This document shows positions 1-9,273 of a DNA stretch of 38,900 nucleotides, piece after piece. The stretch lies in contig JAPSKX010000027.1 in assembly GCA_031181325.1 (NCBI GenBank), positions 1 to 38,900 on the forward strand. Reading direction: 5' to 3'. Under the pieces are notes generated by a model, which saw nothing but the letters and a program-made list of their open reading frames with translations, did not search any database and was not told where the DNA came from. The position numbers and the translations under genes are program-made. This DNA is from Paenibacillus sp. (GTDB lineage Bacteria; Bacillota; Bacilli; Paenibacillales; YIM-B00363). Numbering within the stretch: the first letter of the stretch is position 1; every line of letters begins with the position of its first letter.

Positions 1-127
1 GCAGGTTGCCTACGTGTTACTCACCCGTCCGCCGCTAACCTTGCCCCGAAGGACAAAGTCCGCACGACTTGCATGTATTAGGCACGCCGCCAGCGTTCGT
101 CCTGAGCCAGGATCAAACTCTCCAAAA
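1..127 (-). rRNA. rrs: 16S ribosomal RNA, 5' end (partial)
   Basis: The reverse complement reads from the classic 16S 5' segment (GAGAGTTTGATCCTGGCTCAG region at about 104-124) through helix-rich sequence to GGACGGGTGAGTAACACGTAGG near position 10, which is the start of mature 16S rRNA. Only about the first 127 nt are inside the window; the rest of the rRNA operon lies beyond the left edge. The mature 5' end is placed at about 127 by comparison with Bacillus 16S (TTTTGGAGAG start). It directly follows lysS in transcription order, as the rrnJ/rrnW cluster does in B. subtilis. Confidence 0.97.
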
Positions 128-191
128 TGGGTAGTTCAACTGCGCTCATTACAAGCTAGCTTTATTACTTTAAGCATATGTGCTCATGTTC

Positions 192-206
192 AGTTTTCAA
201 GGAACA
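192..206 (-). promoter_or_regulatory. boxA-like antitermination site of the rrn leader
   Basis: The minus strand reads TGTTCCTTGAAAACT here, close to the Bacillus rrn boxA that recruits the NusB/NusE antitermination complex. It lies about 65 nt upstream of the 16S 5' end, downstream of both rrn promoters, where boxA is expected. Confidence 0.65.
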
Positions 207-232
207 AGCTGTCGGCTCAAGGCCGGAAGACT

Positions 233-261
233 AATGTACCACATCCGAAACTTCGTTGCAA
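233..261 (-). promoter_or_regulatory. rrn promoter P2 (sigma-A)
   Basis: On the minus strand, -35 TTGCAA (256-261) and -10 TACATT (233-238) are separated by exactly 17 bp. This is the promoter closest to the 16S gene, with transcription expected to start near 226. Tandem promoters are usual for Bacillus rRNA operons. Confidence 0.8.
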
Positions 262-327
262 CCGGCAATGTTTCCCGCCGTTTCGCTCCTTCATTTCGGC
301 GCCGCCGTTCTCGCGGCGACAAGCAAT

Positions 328-357
328 AATATATCACAACCGCCTAGGCCAATGCAA
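328..357 (-). promoter_or_regulatory. rrn promoter P1 (sigma-A)
   Basis: On the minus strand, -35 TTGCAT (352-357) and -10 TATATT (328-333) are separated by 18 bp. It lies 95 bp upstream of P2, typical tandem spacing, and starts transcription near 321. Confidence 0.75.
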
Positions 358-385
358 GCATTTCTTCTCATCCAGTTATCGGAAA

Positions 386-418
386 TCGTTTCGGCCCCCG
401 ATTCGGGGGCCGAACGAC
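386..418 (-). terminator. Strong hairpin after lysS, probable terminator
   Basis: TCGGCCCCC (391-399) pairs with GGGGGCCGA (404-412) around a 4-nt loop, and flanking TCGTT/AACGA extends the stem. It lies 8 nt past the lysS stop and before the rrn promoters, where a terminator is needed. No real U-run follows on the minus strand, so termination may be inefficient or the hairpin may serve as a 3' barrier. Apart from this hairpin, the tandem promoters and boxA, the 128-425 gap holds nothing I can name. Confidence 0.55.
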
Positions 419-425
419 TAAGCAT

Positions 426-2024
<1,599 letters not shown>

Positions 2025-2504
2025 TTACTTCTTCTTAATATCGATAATTTTATACTGAATGACGCCGGCGGGTACGTTCACATCGACGATCGAGCCCTTC
2101 GCTTTGCCGAGGATCGCCTTGCCTACCGGGCTCTCGTTGGAAATCTTATTCTGCAGCGGGTCCGATTCCGCGGAACCGACGATCGAATACTCGACCGTAT
2201 CCTTAAACTCGAGATCTTCCAAGATGACGACCGACCCGACGCTGACCGTATTCGTATCGACCTCGTCGTCGTTGATGATCCGGGCGTTCCGAAGCATCTT
2301 CTCGAGCGTGATGATCCGTCCCTCGATGAAGGCTTGTTCGTTCTTAGCGTCCTCGTACTCGGAGTTTTCGCTGATATCGCCGTAGCCGATCGCGACTTTA
2401 ATCCGTTCGGCGACCTCGCGACGCTTGACCGATTTGAGGTGCTCAAGCTCTTCTTCTAATTTTTTCAACCCTTCTTGGGTTAAAATGACCTCTTTCTCCG
2501 TCAT
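2025..2504 (-). CDS. greA: Transcription elongation factor GreA
   Basis: Rescues backtracked RNA polymerase by stimulating transcript cleavage through the secondary channel. At 159 residues it has the normal length. The N-terminal coiled coil (about residues 8-75) carries the acidic tip motif [13 protein letters not shown], which positions Mg2+ in the polymerase active site; the C-terminal half is the FKBP-like domain ([23 protein letters not shown]). The ATG is preceded by GGGAGC at 9 nt spacing. It is first in a greA-lysS unit driven by a near-consensus sigma-A promoter at 2612-2640. In B. subtilis greA is located elsewhere; next to lysS it resembles the Paenibacillus arrangement. Confidence 0.97.
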   Translation of the reverse strand: MTEKEVILTQEGLKKLEEELEHLKSVKRREVAERIKVAIGYGDISENSEYEDAKNEQAFIEGRIITLEKMLRNARIINDDEVDTNTVSVGSVVILEDLEFKDTVEYSIVGSAESDPLQNKISNESPVGKAILGKAKGSIVDVNVPAGVIQYKIIDIKKK

Positions 2505-2611
2505 TTTAAGTAGCTCCCGTCGTCTAAAAATTTGGTTCGGTATTCCGACTTGTGATTACTATATGAACAGCGGGGCCGAATCAACACAAGCAGGCTTTAA
2601 ATTTATTGACG

Positions 2612-2640
2612 ATTATATTTCAAGGGGGAGCAAATGTCAA
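2612..2640 (-). promoter_or_regulatory. Sigma-A promoter for greA-lysS
   Basis: The minus strand has a perfect -35 TTGACA (2635-2640) and a perfect -10 TATAAT (2612-2617) with 17 bp between them. The -35 overlaps the dusB stop codon (2637-2639), so the promoter begins inside the preceding gene. The predicted start near 2605 leaves a leader of about 100 nt before greA. Confidence 0.9.
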
Positions 2641-3653
2641 ACAACGGAAACTGCGCCGGCCTCCAGCGTCCCGTTCTCGAGCGCGGCGACATATTGGTCC
2701 AAGATCGAGACGACTTGGTCTCTCGTCGTTACTTCCATAATCCGATTTTTCACTTCCGCCGCGCCGCGCAACCCCTTCAGGTACCACGCGAAGTGCTTCC
2801 GCATATCCTTCACGGCGACGTGCTCGCCCTTGAGCGCGATCAAGCGGTCGAGATGCAGCATGGCGATGCGCATCTTCTCCGCCGCGTCCGGCTCCGCCGG
2901 CAGCTCGCCCTTCGTCAAGTATTCCACCGTGCGATACAGCATCCACGGATTGCCGAGCGCGCCGCGTCCGATCATGACGCCGTCACAGCCCGTGGTCTCG
3001 AGCATCCGCTTGGCGTCTTCCGGCGTCGCGACGTCGCCGTTCCCGATGACGGGAATGCTCACCGCTTCTTTCACCTGACGAATCATGTCCCAGTCGGCTT
3101 TGCCGGTGTACAGCTGCTCGCGCGTCCGCCCGTGCACGGCGACCGCCTTGCCGCCGGCCCGCTCCACCGCCTGCGCGTTCTCGACCGCATAAATATGCTC
3201 ATGGTCCCAACCGATCCGCATCTTGACCGTCACCGGCTTCTCGACCGCGTCGACGACGGCGGATACCATCTCGTAAATTTTGTTCGGGTCGAGCAGCCAG
3301 CGCGCCCCTGCGTCGCAGCTGACGACTTTCGGCACCGGACAGCCCATATTAATGTCGATAATGTCCGCGTTCGTATGCTTGTCGACGTGCTTCGCCGCTT
3401 CCACTAACGAATTCCGATCCCCGCCGAAAATTTGCAGGCTGAGCGGCTTCTCGCGCTCGTCCACGAACAGCATCTCCATCGTGCGCGCGTTGCCGTGCAG
3501 GATCGCCTTATCGCTCACCATCTCGGCGCACACGAGCCCGGTGCCGAATTCCTTCGCGATCAAGCGGAACGCCGGATTGCAGACGCCGGCCATCGGCGCG
3601 AGCACGACATTGTTTTTCGTTTCGACGTTACCGATTTTCAAGGTATTCGCCAC
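2637..3653 (-). CDS. dusB: tRNA-dihydrouridine synthase (DusB type)
   Basis: FMN-dependent reductase that converts uridine to dihydrouridine in tRNA D-loops. The TIM-barrel protein (338 aa) starts with the FMN-binding VVLAPMAGVCNPAFR segment and carries the Dus signature IDINMGCPVPKVVSCDAGA, whose Cys in GCP is the conserved proton donor. Later FMN-phosphate motifs are VIGNGDV and GCDGVMIGRGALGNPW. The start is GTG at 3651-3653, with GGGAGGG 9 nt upstream, three bases after the yazB stop, so it is the last gene of the folate operon, matching B. subtilis yacF. Substrate position on tRNA cannot be read from sequence. Confidence 0.95.
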   Translation of the reverse strand: MANTLKIGNVETKNNVVLAPMAGVCNPAFRLIAKEFGTGLVCAEMVSDKAILHGNARTMEMLFVDEREKPLSLQIFGGDRNSLVEAAKHVDKHTNADIIDINMGCPVPKVVSCDAGARWLLDPNKIYEMVSAVVDAVEKPVTVKMRIGWDHEHIYAVENAQAVERAGGKAVAVHGRTREQLYTGKADWDMIRQVKEAVSIPVIGNGDVATPEDAKRMLETTGCDGVMIGRGALGNPWMLYRTVEYLTKGELPAEPDAAEKMRIAMLHLDRLIALKGEHVAVKDMRKHFAWYLKGLRGAAEVKNRIMEVTTRDQVVSILDQYVAALENGTLEAGAVSVV

Positions 3654-3656
3654 TTG

Positions 3657-3869
3657 TCAGTTCCCTCCCGTTCCGTTCAATTCTTCTGTATCGATGTCGA
3701 GCGCTTCGGCGATCTCGCGCACGAGCCGGGGTTCGGCCTTGCGCGTCCCCCGCTCCACGGCGCCGAGCACCGCGACCGAGACGCCGAGCTTCTCCGACAA
3801 TTCGTTCTGGGTGAAGCCCTTCAGCTTTCGGAACGCCCGAATTCTGCCGGCCAATTGTTGCTGGTCCAT
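3657..3869 (-). CDS. yazB: Small XRE-family helix-turn-helix protein (YazB-like)
   Basis: A 70-residue protein that is almost entirely one Cro/C1-type HTH domain (about residues 4-60; key stretch FTQNELSEKLGVSVAVLGAV). A longer frame exists, but the ATG at 3867-3869 (MDQQQLAGR) has GGGAG 7 nt upstream and gives the length of B. subtilis YazB, which sits at the same place between folK and dusB. The start lies 49 nt inside the 3' end of folK, so the genes overlap and are probably translationally coupled. A DNA-binding role is inferred from the fold; its targets are unknown. Confidence 0.85.
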   Translation of the reverse strand: MDQQQLAGRIRAFRKLKGFTQNELSEKLGVSVAVLGAVERGTRKAEPRLVREIAEALDIDTEELNGTGGN

Positions 3870-4333
3870 CTTCTCACTCCCGCAGCGCCGACCGGCTCCG
3901 AGACGGGCCCCGGCAGCCAATCGCGCTCATTAATCTCCAGTATATCCAGAAGCGGCACCAAGACGAACGCCCGCTCCATCAGTCTCGGATGCGGGACGGT
4001 CAACGCTTCGGTGTTCAACTCCGTATCTTCGTACAACAACACATCGATGTCGATCGTCCGCGGCCCCCAGCGAACGACGCGTTCCCGCCCCAGCTCTCGC
4101 TCGATGCCGAGCGTCGTCTCGAGCAGCTGCTCCGGCGAGAGCGAGGTTTCGATCCGACAGGCCATATTGAGGAAAGGCGGCTGATCCTCATACCCGACGG
4201 GATCGGTCTCGTACAGCGGCGACACGGCGGTCACCCGCACCGAAGGGCTGCCGTTCAGCCGCTCGACCGCTTGCAGCAGCAGACCGGCTCGGTCTCCGAT
4301 GTTCGAGCCCATTCCCAAATACGCGACGCTCAT
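3821..4333 (-). CDS. folK: 6-hydroxymethyl-7,8-dihydropterin pyrophosphokinase
   Basis: Transfers pyrophosphate from ATP to 6-hydroxymethyl-dihydropterin, giving the substrate of FolP in folate synthesis. The protein is 170 aa and has the N-terminal YLGMGSNIGDR pterin site, the HPPK signature WGPRTIDIDVLLYED (metal-binding Asp pair), and PHPRLMERAFVLVPL. Its ATG overlaps the folB stop (ATGA), indicating coupling. The last 15 or so residues (after VRRWTSNNW) are encoded within the start of yazB; this tail looks like a species-specific extension. Confidence 0.96.
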   Translation of the reverse strand: MSVAYLGMGSNIGDRAGLLLQAVERLNGSPSVRVTAVSPLYETDPVGYEDQPPFLNMACRIETSLSPEQLLETTLGIERELGRERVVRWGPRTIDIDVLLYEDTELNTEALTVPHPRLMERAFVLVPLLDILEINERDWLPGPVSEPVGAAGVRRWTSNNWPAEFGRSES

Positions 4334-4701
4334 ACGGCTTCCTTCCGGCGGCGCGTCAGCTCGACCGTCACGCCGTCGAAGACGATGTCGAACGGCGGGT
4401 GCGGCTTCAAGACGCGGACCGTCACCTCATGTATTTTAGCATATGCGTCAAGAATGCGGGTAGCGAGCGTCTCTGCCAGCGCTTCTATTAATTTGAACGT
4501 TTCGCCTTCTACGACGCCCTTTACGAGCTCGTACAGCTCCGCATAGTTCACCGTATGTTCCAGATCGTCGGTACGCCCGGCTTGCGATAGGTCGAGCTTC
4601 AGCTCCAAGCTGACGTAGAACCGTTGTCCCAGTCGATTTTCCTCCGCGAATACGCCGTGTCTGCCGTACAGCTGAATGCGTTCCAGCTTCATCGTGTCCA
4701 T
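4330..4701 (-). CDS. folB: Dihydroneopterin aldolase
   Basis: Cleaves 7,8-dihydroneopterin to 6-hydroxymethyl-dihydropterin and glycolaldehyde. At 123 aa it has the usual length; recognisable parts are the YGRHGVFAEENRLGQRF opening (catalytic Glu), the VNYAELYELVK helix and FKLIEALAETLA. AAGGAGG lies 7 nt before the ATG. It follows folP by 30 nt and overlaps folK by ATGA, so pterin flow from FolB to FolK to FolP is encoded contiguously. Confidence 0.96.
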   Translation of the reverse strand: MDTMKLERIQLYGRHGVFAEENRLGQRFYVSLELKLDLSQAGRTDDLEHTVNYAELYELVKGVVEGETFKLIEALAETLATRILDAYAKIHEVTVRVLKPHPPFDIVFDGVTVELTRRRKEAV

Positions 4702-4731
4702 GTTGCTTCCTCCTTATATGCGGGCGGGGCG

Positions 4732-5538
4732 CTATTCGCCGCGTACGATCGCATCCGCCATGCGGGCCGCCTTCGCGTTCGCGCGCACGTCGTGCACCCG
4801 CACGATCGAGACGCCCATCTGGATGCCGAGAACCGTCGTCGCGATCGTCCCTTCCACGACGTCCTCCGGACCCGCTTCGAGAATGTCGCGAATGAACCGC
4901 TTGCGAGACGTGCCGAGCAAGACCGGATAGCCGAGCGCAGCGACCACGCCGAGCTGGTTCAACAGCTCTAGGTTATGGCGCCGGTTTTTCGCGAAGCCGA
5001 TGCCGGGATCGACCACGATATGCTCGTTCGGAATGCCCGCCGCCTTCGCGACCCATACGCACTCGTTTAAGTCCGTATACACGTCGTCGATAAAGTTATA
5101 GCTGTAGTTCATATTATCGCGGTTATGCGTCAGAATGATCGGCGCGTTGCGCTTCGCCGCGACTTCTAGGATTCTCGGTTCCCGCTTGCCGCCCCACACG
5201 TCGTTGACGATCGTCGCCCCCGCCTCGAGCGCGGCTTCCGCAACGTCTGCCTTGTACGTGTCAATGGAGATCGGCACGTCGATGCCGTTCGCGCGAAGCG
5301 CCTTCAGCACCGGCACGACGCGGGCGATCTCCTCTTCGACGGAAATCTCCACATATCCGGGACGCGTCGATTCGCCCCCGACGTCGAGGATGTCGGCACC
5401 CTCGGCGACGAGCAGCCGCGCATGCTTCAGCGCCCGCTCGACCGTCATGTATTTCCCGCCGTCGGAGAACGAGTCCGGCGTTACGTTCAGGATGCCCATG
5501 ATCAGCGTGCGCTTGCCCAAGTCCTTGTGAATCGTCAT
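4732..5538 (-). CDS. folP: Dihydropteroate synthase
   Basis: Condenses 6-hydroxymethyl-dihydropterin pyrophosphate with p-aminobenzoate; this is the sulfonamide target. The 268-aa TIM barrel has the signatures LIMGILNVTPDSFSDGG (near residue 12) and DILDVGGESTRPGY (near residue 50), and ends with the phosphate-binding SIVRVHDVRAN. The frame stays open far upstream because of the high GC, but ATG 5536-5538 is chosen: it overlaps the pabC stop (ATGA), has a purine-rich ribosome site and gives the family length. It brings together the pABA branch (pabBAC upstream) and the pterin branch (folBK downstream). Confidence 0.97.
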   Translation of the reverse strand: MTIHKDLGKRTLIMGILNVTPDSFSDGGKYMTVERALKHARLLVAEGADILDVGGESTRPGYVEISVEEEIARVVPVLKALRANGIDVPISIDTYKADVAEAALEAGATIVNDVWGGKREPRILEVAAKRNAPIILTHNRDNMNYSYNFIDDVYTDLNECVWVAKAAGIPNEHIVVDPGIGFAKNRRHNLELLNQLGVVAALGYPVLLGTSRKRFIRDILEAGPEDVVEGTIATTVLGIQMGVSIVRVHDVRANAKAARMADAIVRGE

Positions 5539-6416
5539 GCTTCTCTCGCCCCTTCCTCCGACGCCCGTCCACGGTACGCCTCCCGAAGCCGATCGGCGAT
5601 CAGCCAAGCGGTCCAGCGTCTCCGCTCGATGCCTTCCGCGTCGAACAACGCCGAGACCGGCACGACCTCCTGCACCGAATTCGTGACGAACGCCTCGTCC
5701 GCCCGAGCGATCGCCTCCCAATCGAAGCGCCCTTCGACGACGGACAGGCCGGACGCGCGCGCCAGCTCGACGACGACGTCGCGCGTAATGCCCGGCAAGC
5801 AGCCGGTAGCGATCGACGGCGTGAAGAGCGTCCCTTCCCTCGCCCAGAACACGTTGCTCACAATGCCTTCCACGAGGATGCCTTGCCCGTCCGCGAACAG
5901 TCCTTCCGCCAGCGGAGACGACGTCCGTTCCGCGAGCTCCCATTTCCCAAGAATATTGTTCATATAATGAAAAGATTTCCGCCGCACGGCGCCGCCCTCC
6001 GGTCCGCTGCGCGGCAGCGCCAGCAGATGCAGCTCCTTCGGCTGCGCCTCGCCCGCCGGGAGGGGCTTCGTCAGAATCGCGACGTTCGGCGCCGCGTAAC
6101 CGGCGGCGCTCGGCAGTCCGAGCGGCGCCGCCCCCGCCGAGACGGACCAACGGACATAGCCGTCGGAGAGGCCGTTGGCGCGGAGCGTCTCCGCCACGGC
6201 CGTTCGAACCGCGTCGGCGTCCGGCGCATATGCGATCCGCAGCTCCTCGCAGCCGGCGCGGAGCCGTTCGATATGCCGCTCGAGCAGGAAGGGCTTCCCG
6301 CCGCCGTACGTGCGGAACGTCTCGAACAATCCTATTCCGTAGAGAAAGCCGTGATCGGTTATCGGGATCACGGCTTCGGTCTCATCGATTATCGTTCCGT
6401 TCCACCACAGCTTCAT
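5535..6416 (-). CDS. pabC: 4-amino-4-deoxychorismate lyase
   Basis: PLP enzyme that splits aminodeoxychorismate into p-aminobenzoate and pyruvate. The 293-aa protein is a fold-type IV aminotransferase relative: [16 protein letters not shown] near residue 30, the Schiff-base lysine in [10 protein letters not shown] around the middle, and [12 protein letters not shown] near the C terminus. Fold-type IV members include D-alanine and branched-chain aminotransferases, but position between pabA and folP, with ATGA overlaps on both sides, makes PabC clearly the best reading. Confidence 0.92.
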   Translation of the reverse strand: MKLWWNGTIIDETEAVIPITDHGFLYGIGLFETFRTYGGGKPFLLERHIERLRAGCEELRIAYAPDADAVRTAVAETLRANGLSDGYVRWSVSAGAAPLGLPSAAGYAAPNVAILTKPLPAGEAQPKELHLLALPRSGPEGGAVRRKSFHYMNNILGKWELAERTSSPLAEGLFADGQGILVEGIVSNVFWAREGTLFTPSIATGCLPGITRDVVVELARASGLSVVEGRFDWEAIARADEAFVTNSVQEVVPVSALFDAEGIERRRWTAWLIADRLREAYRGRASEEGAREA

Positions 6417-7000
6417 GCGTTGCGATCCGCCCGCCGCGTCCGGTCGAGGAAGTTGCGGAGCATCTGGAGGCCGTGCTCCGTAATGATCGATTCCGGGTGG
6501 AATTGTACGCCTTCGATCGGATAGCGCTTATGGCGAAGCGCCATGATCTCGCCCTCTTGCGTCTGCGCCGAAATTTCCAGCTCGTCCGGCAGCGTCTCCC
6601 GCTTCACGATCAACGAATGGTATCGCGTCGCCGTGAACGGATTCGGCAGCCCCTCGAACATCGTGCGGCCGTCGTGCTCGATCGGCGACGTCTTGCCGTG
6701 CATCAGCCGCTCGGCGCGGATCACATCGCCGCCGAACGCTTGGCCGATCGCTTGATGACCGAGGCAGACGCCCAGGATCGGGATTTCTCCCTTGAACCGG
6801 TCGATGACGGCGAGCGACACGCCCGCTTCGTTCGGCGTACACGGCCCCGGCGAAATCAAAATATGATCGGGCTTCAGCGCGGCGATGCCGTCGAGATCGA
6901 TCTCGTCGTTCCGCTTCACGACGACCTCCTCGCCCAGCTCCCCGAGATATTGCACCAGGTTGTACGTAAAAGAATCGTAATTGTCGATCACCAAAATCAT
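6413..7000 (-). CDS. pabA: Aminodeoxychorismate/anthranilate synthase glutaminase subunit
   Basis: Class I glutamine amidotransferase that supplies ammonia to PabB, and in Bacillus also to TrpE. The 195-aa protein shows [19 protein letters not shown] at the start, the oxyanion segment [12 protein letters not shown], the nucleophile Cys in [11 protein letters not shown] (about residue 80) and the His-Glu pair in VQFHPESI. Start ATG with GAGGGAGG upstream; 36 nt after pabB; its stop overlaps the pabC start. No second TrpG is visible in this window, so a shared role is possible but not shown. Confidence 0.95.
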   Translation of the reverse strand: MILVIDNYDSFTYNLVQYLGELGEEVVVKRNDEIDLDGIAALKPDHILISPGPCTPNEAGVSLAVIDRFKGEIPILGVCLGHQAIGQAFGGDVIRAERLMHGKTSPIEHDGRTMFEGLPNPFTATRYHSLIVKRETLPDELEISAQTQEGEIMALRHKRYPIEGVQFHPESIITEHGLQMLRNFLDRTRRADRNA

Positions 7001-7036
7001 AGTAACGCCTCCCTCTCCTCTGCTCCGCTCCGCTCG

Positions 7037-8545
7037 TCACTCGCGTTCGCTGATTTCTACCGCTTTCCATAACGCCTTCGCTTTGTTCAACGATTCGACG
7101 AATTCCTTCTCCGGATCGGAATCGATGACGATGCCGGCGCCCGACTGCACATAAGCCGTCCCGTCGGCATAGACCAGCGTTCGTATAGTAATATTTAATT
7201 CCATATTGCCGTTATAGTCAATCCACCCGATCGCGCCGGTATAGACGCCTCGTCGGACGGGCTCGAGCTCCTCGATGATCTCCATCGTCCGGATCTTGGG
7301 CGCGCCGGTGATCGTCCCTCCGGGGAAGACGGCGGCGATGCAGTCGAACGCGTCCTTGCCCTCGGCCAGCTCCCCTTCTACCTCCGAGACGATATGCATC
7401 ACGTGCGAATACTGCTCGACCGCCATCAGCTCCTTGACGCGGACCGTGCCGAACGCGGAAATCTTCCCGAGGTCGTTGCGCTCGAGGTCGACGAGCATAA
7501 TATGCTCGGCGCGTTCCTTCTCGCTTAGCAGCAGCTCGTCCCGGAGCGCCCCGTCCTCGCCTTCGTTCCGCCCCCGCGGGCGCGTGCCCGCGATCGGGCG
7601 CGTCGAGAGGCGGCCGCCTTCGAGCGCCACGAGCAGCTCCGGCGAGCCGGAGACGATTCTCTCGCCCCCCGGCAGGCGAAGGAACGCCATATACGGCGAA
7701 GGATTCAGACGGCGCAGCGCCTCGTATACCCGCTCCGGCGACGCATGCAGCGGCTTCGATTGCCGCACGCTGATATTCACCTGGAACACGTCGCCGCTCG
7801 CGATATAGTCGCGGATCCGCTCGACCGCATGCATATATTCCGTCTTCGTCAGGCTGAGACGGACCTTCGGCATGCGCTCGACGTCGATACCGATCGCCTC
7901 CGGCATATCGAGCTCCGGCGCTGCCGCTTGCGCCCACCGGTCCCATGCTCGTTTCATCTCGGCGACGTCGGCGCGAGCCGCTTCGAAGCGCTCCCGCAAG
8001 ACGCCCTCGTCCCACCGTTCGTCCCGCGCTCTGACGGCATAGCGGACGCAGTAGAGCCGCTGGTCCTCATGATCTACGATCCATAGCTTCTCCAACCGAA
8101 GGAAGAAGTAGTCCGGAACGGGCGAGTCCGCCGCAGCAAGCTCCGGCAGACGCTCGATCGTTCGAATCGCGTCGTACGCGAGGTACCCGACGATGCCGCC
8201 GGTAAACTTCGGCGCGCGCGGAATCGGCGGTGCGGCGTAACGCGACATCCACTCTCGCAGCACGCGCAGCGGCGGTCCGCTCCATCGCTCGCCGTCGGAT
8301 GGACCGTCGCCCGGCATGCGCCGCGCCGCCTCGGTCAAACCGCCGGAAAGCCACTCCGCCGGCTCCGCGCCGACGAACGTATACCGGCCGGCCTTCCCGC
8401 TTTCCAAGACGACCGCAGCCTCCCCGGCTTCCGTCCATAGCCGATCCCAGCTGCGGATGGTCGCCTCCGTAAATTCATACGATTCTATGTATGGAAGACA
8501 ATTATAGCTTTCGTTCCAATCCGTCCATTGCGCGAACGTTATCAT
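7037..8545 (-). CDS. pabB: Aminodeoxychorismate synthase component I
   Basis: Chorismate-utilising enzyme making aminodeoxychorismate with PabA ammonia. The 502-aa protein has an N-terminal TrpE-like domain and a C-terminal chorismate-binding domain containing LSTRPIAGTRPRG, LVDLERNDLGKI, FPGGTITGAPKIRTMEII and VYTGAIGW. The active-site motif is PIAGT, as in anthranilate synthase, not the PIKGT with nucleophilic Lys known from E. coli PabB, so the TrpE/PabB choice rests mainly on its position at the head of a pab-fol operon. The ribosome site before the ATG (GAAAGAGCT) is weak. A candidate promoter lies in the 66-nt gap upstream. Confidence 0.88.
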   Translation of the reverse strand: MITFAQWTDWNESYNCLPYIESYEFTEATIRSWDRLWTEAGEAAVVLESGKAGRYTFVGAEPAEWLSGGLTEAARRMPGDGPSDGERWSGPPLRVLREWMSRYAAPPIPRAPKFTGGIVGYLAYDAIRTIERLPELAAADSPVPDYFFLRLEKLWIVDHEDQRLYCVRYAVRARDERWDEGVLRERFEAARADVAEMKRAWDRWAQAAAPELDMPEAIGIDVERMPKVRLSLTKTEYMHAVERIRDYIASGDVFQVNISVRQSKPLHASPERVYEALRRLNPSPYMAFLRLPGGERIVSGSPELLVALEGGRLSTRPIAGTRPRGRNEGEDGALRDELLLSEKERAEHIMLVDLERNDLGKISAFGTVRVKELMAVEQYSHVMHIVSEVEGELAEGKDAFDCIAAVFPGGTITGAPKIRTMEIIEELEPVRRGVYTGAIGWIDYNGNMELNITIRTLVYADGTAYVQSGAGIVIDSDPEKEFVESLNKAKALWKAVEISERE

Positions 8546-8586
8546 AGCTCTTTCTCGACCGCCGATCTATCGGAAACTATTGCCTC

Positions 8587-8615
8587 AGTATACTGCATTT
8601 CGCCGCGAAATTCAC
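8587..8615 (-). promoter_or_regulatory. Candidate promoter of the pab-fol operon with palindromic spacer
   Basis: The minus strand has a good -10 TATACT (8587-8592) but only a weak -35 (TGAATT or GTGAAT, 16-17 bp upstream). The spacer contains a perfect inverted repeat, ATTTCGC-C-GCGAAAT (8597-8611), which could be an operator. The start would be near 8580, about 35 nt before pabB. Confidence 0.5.
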
Positions 8616-9160
8616 TTGCGCCAACAACTCTCGGGCTGCACGAGGTACCCGCCCGCAATGCGTACGAACATCCAATGCTGCATTCCCGCCCCTATGATCG
8701 CCCACGGGTTACTCTCATAGAATCCCTTCGCGAACGCAAGCATCGCATCGTCCCCATACTCCGCGTCCGCCTCCAACCGCCGGCACACCTCCGTCATGAC
8801 CGTGTACTGCTCCGCCCGCTTCGCCGGCCAATGAAGCAACACGCCGTCTTCGTTAAAGAAGAGCTCTGTCGAAACTCCCTCGCTCGTCGTCATCCATCTC
8901 AGAGACAATTGCCCCGTCGATAGAAACTTCTCCCGGTCCAATCGATAGTACACGGCCCTTCCCCAACGCTGTTCCTTCAAAATCCCGATCGCCCTCAACT
9001 TGGTTAGATGATGCGACATCGTCGCCGGGGCGACGGCGAGCTTGCGGGCCAATACCGCTCCGGAACGCCACTCCTCCTGCAGCAGTCGAATGATGTCGAT
9101 GCGCAACGGATCGCCGATCGCTTGATGGAACCATAACGCCTCTTGTTTATCCAGCAGCAA
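8612..9160 (-). CDS. ArsR-type HTH regulator with C-terminal DUF2087-like domain
   Basis: A 182-aa protein. Residues about 8-80 form an ArsR/SmtB-like winged helix (FHQAIGDPLRIDIIRLL, ATMSHHLTKLRAIGILKEQ, GRAVYYRLDREKF). The C-terminal part (FFNEDGVLLHWPAKRAEQ to AGGYLVQP) resembles DUF2087, judged only by eye. No Cys-rich metal motif is present in the HTH, so metal sensing is not supported. The reading frame has no ATG; TTG at 9158-9160 is assumed with AGGGAGG upstream, but the spacing to this TTG is short (3 nt) and the next CTG codons are alternatives. It separates cysK from pabB, which are adjacent in B. subtilis. A palindrome just upstream suggests autoregulation. Confidence 0.75.
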   Translation of the reverse strand: MLLDKQEALWFHQAIGDPLRIDIIRLLQEEWRSGAVLARKLAVAPATMSHHLTKLRAIGILKEQRWGRAVYYRLDREKFLSTGQLSLRWMTTSEGVSTELFFNEDGVLLHWPAKRAEQYTVMTEVCRRLEADAEYGDDAMLAFAKGFYESNPWAIIGAGMQHWMFVRIAGGYLVQPESCWRK

Positions 9161-9180
9161 CTACCTCCCTGATCCGCTAT

Positions 9181-9198
9181 GTTAGATATATTTCTAAC
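9181..9198. promoter_or_regulatory. Probable operator of the ArsR-like regulator
   Basis: Perfect inverted repeat GTTAGA-TATATT-TCTAAC in an AT-rich stretch 20 bp upstream of the regulator start. Dyads of this kind (TTAGA-N-TCTAA) overlapping a promoter are typical of ArsR-family self-regulation. Which gene(s) it controls is inference. Confidence 0.55.
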
Positions 9199-9273
9199 TT
9201 AGATAAAAATCGATAATAGCGTATATGCCGATGCACCTCCCGAAGTACCAGGACCCGTACCGAGCACCTAAGC

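Noticed and set aside
5539-6150. Upstream extension of the folP frame
   Set aside because: It is an overlapping frame of pabC without folP-like content; the ATGA junction at 5535-5538 fixes the start.
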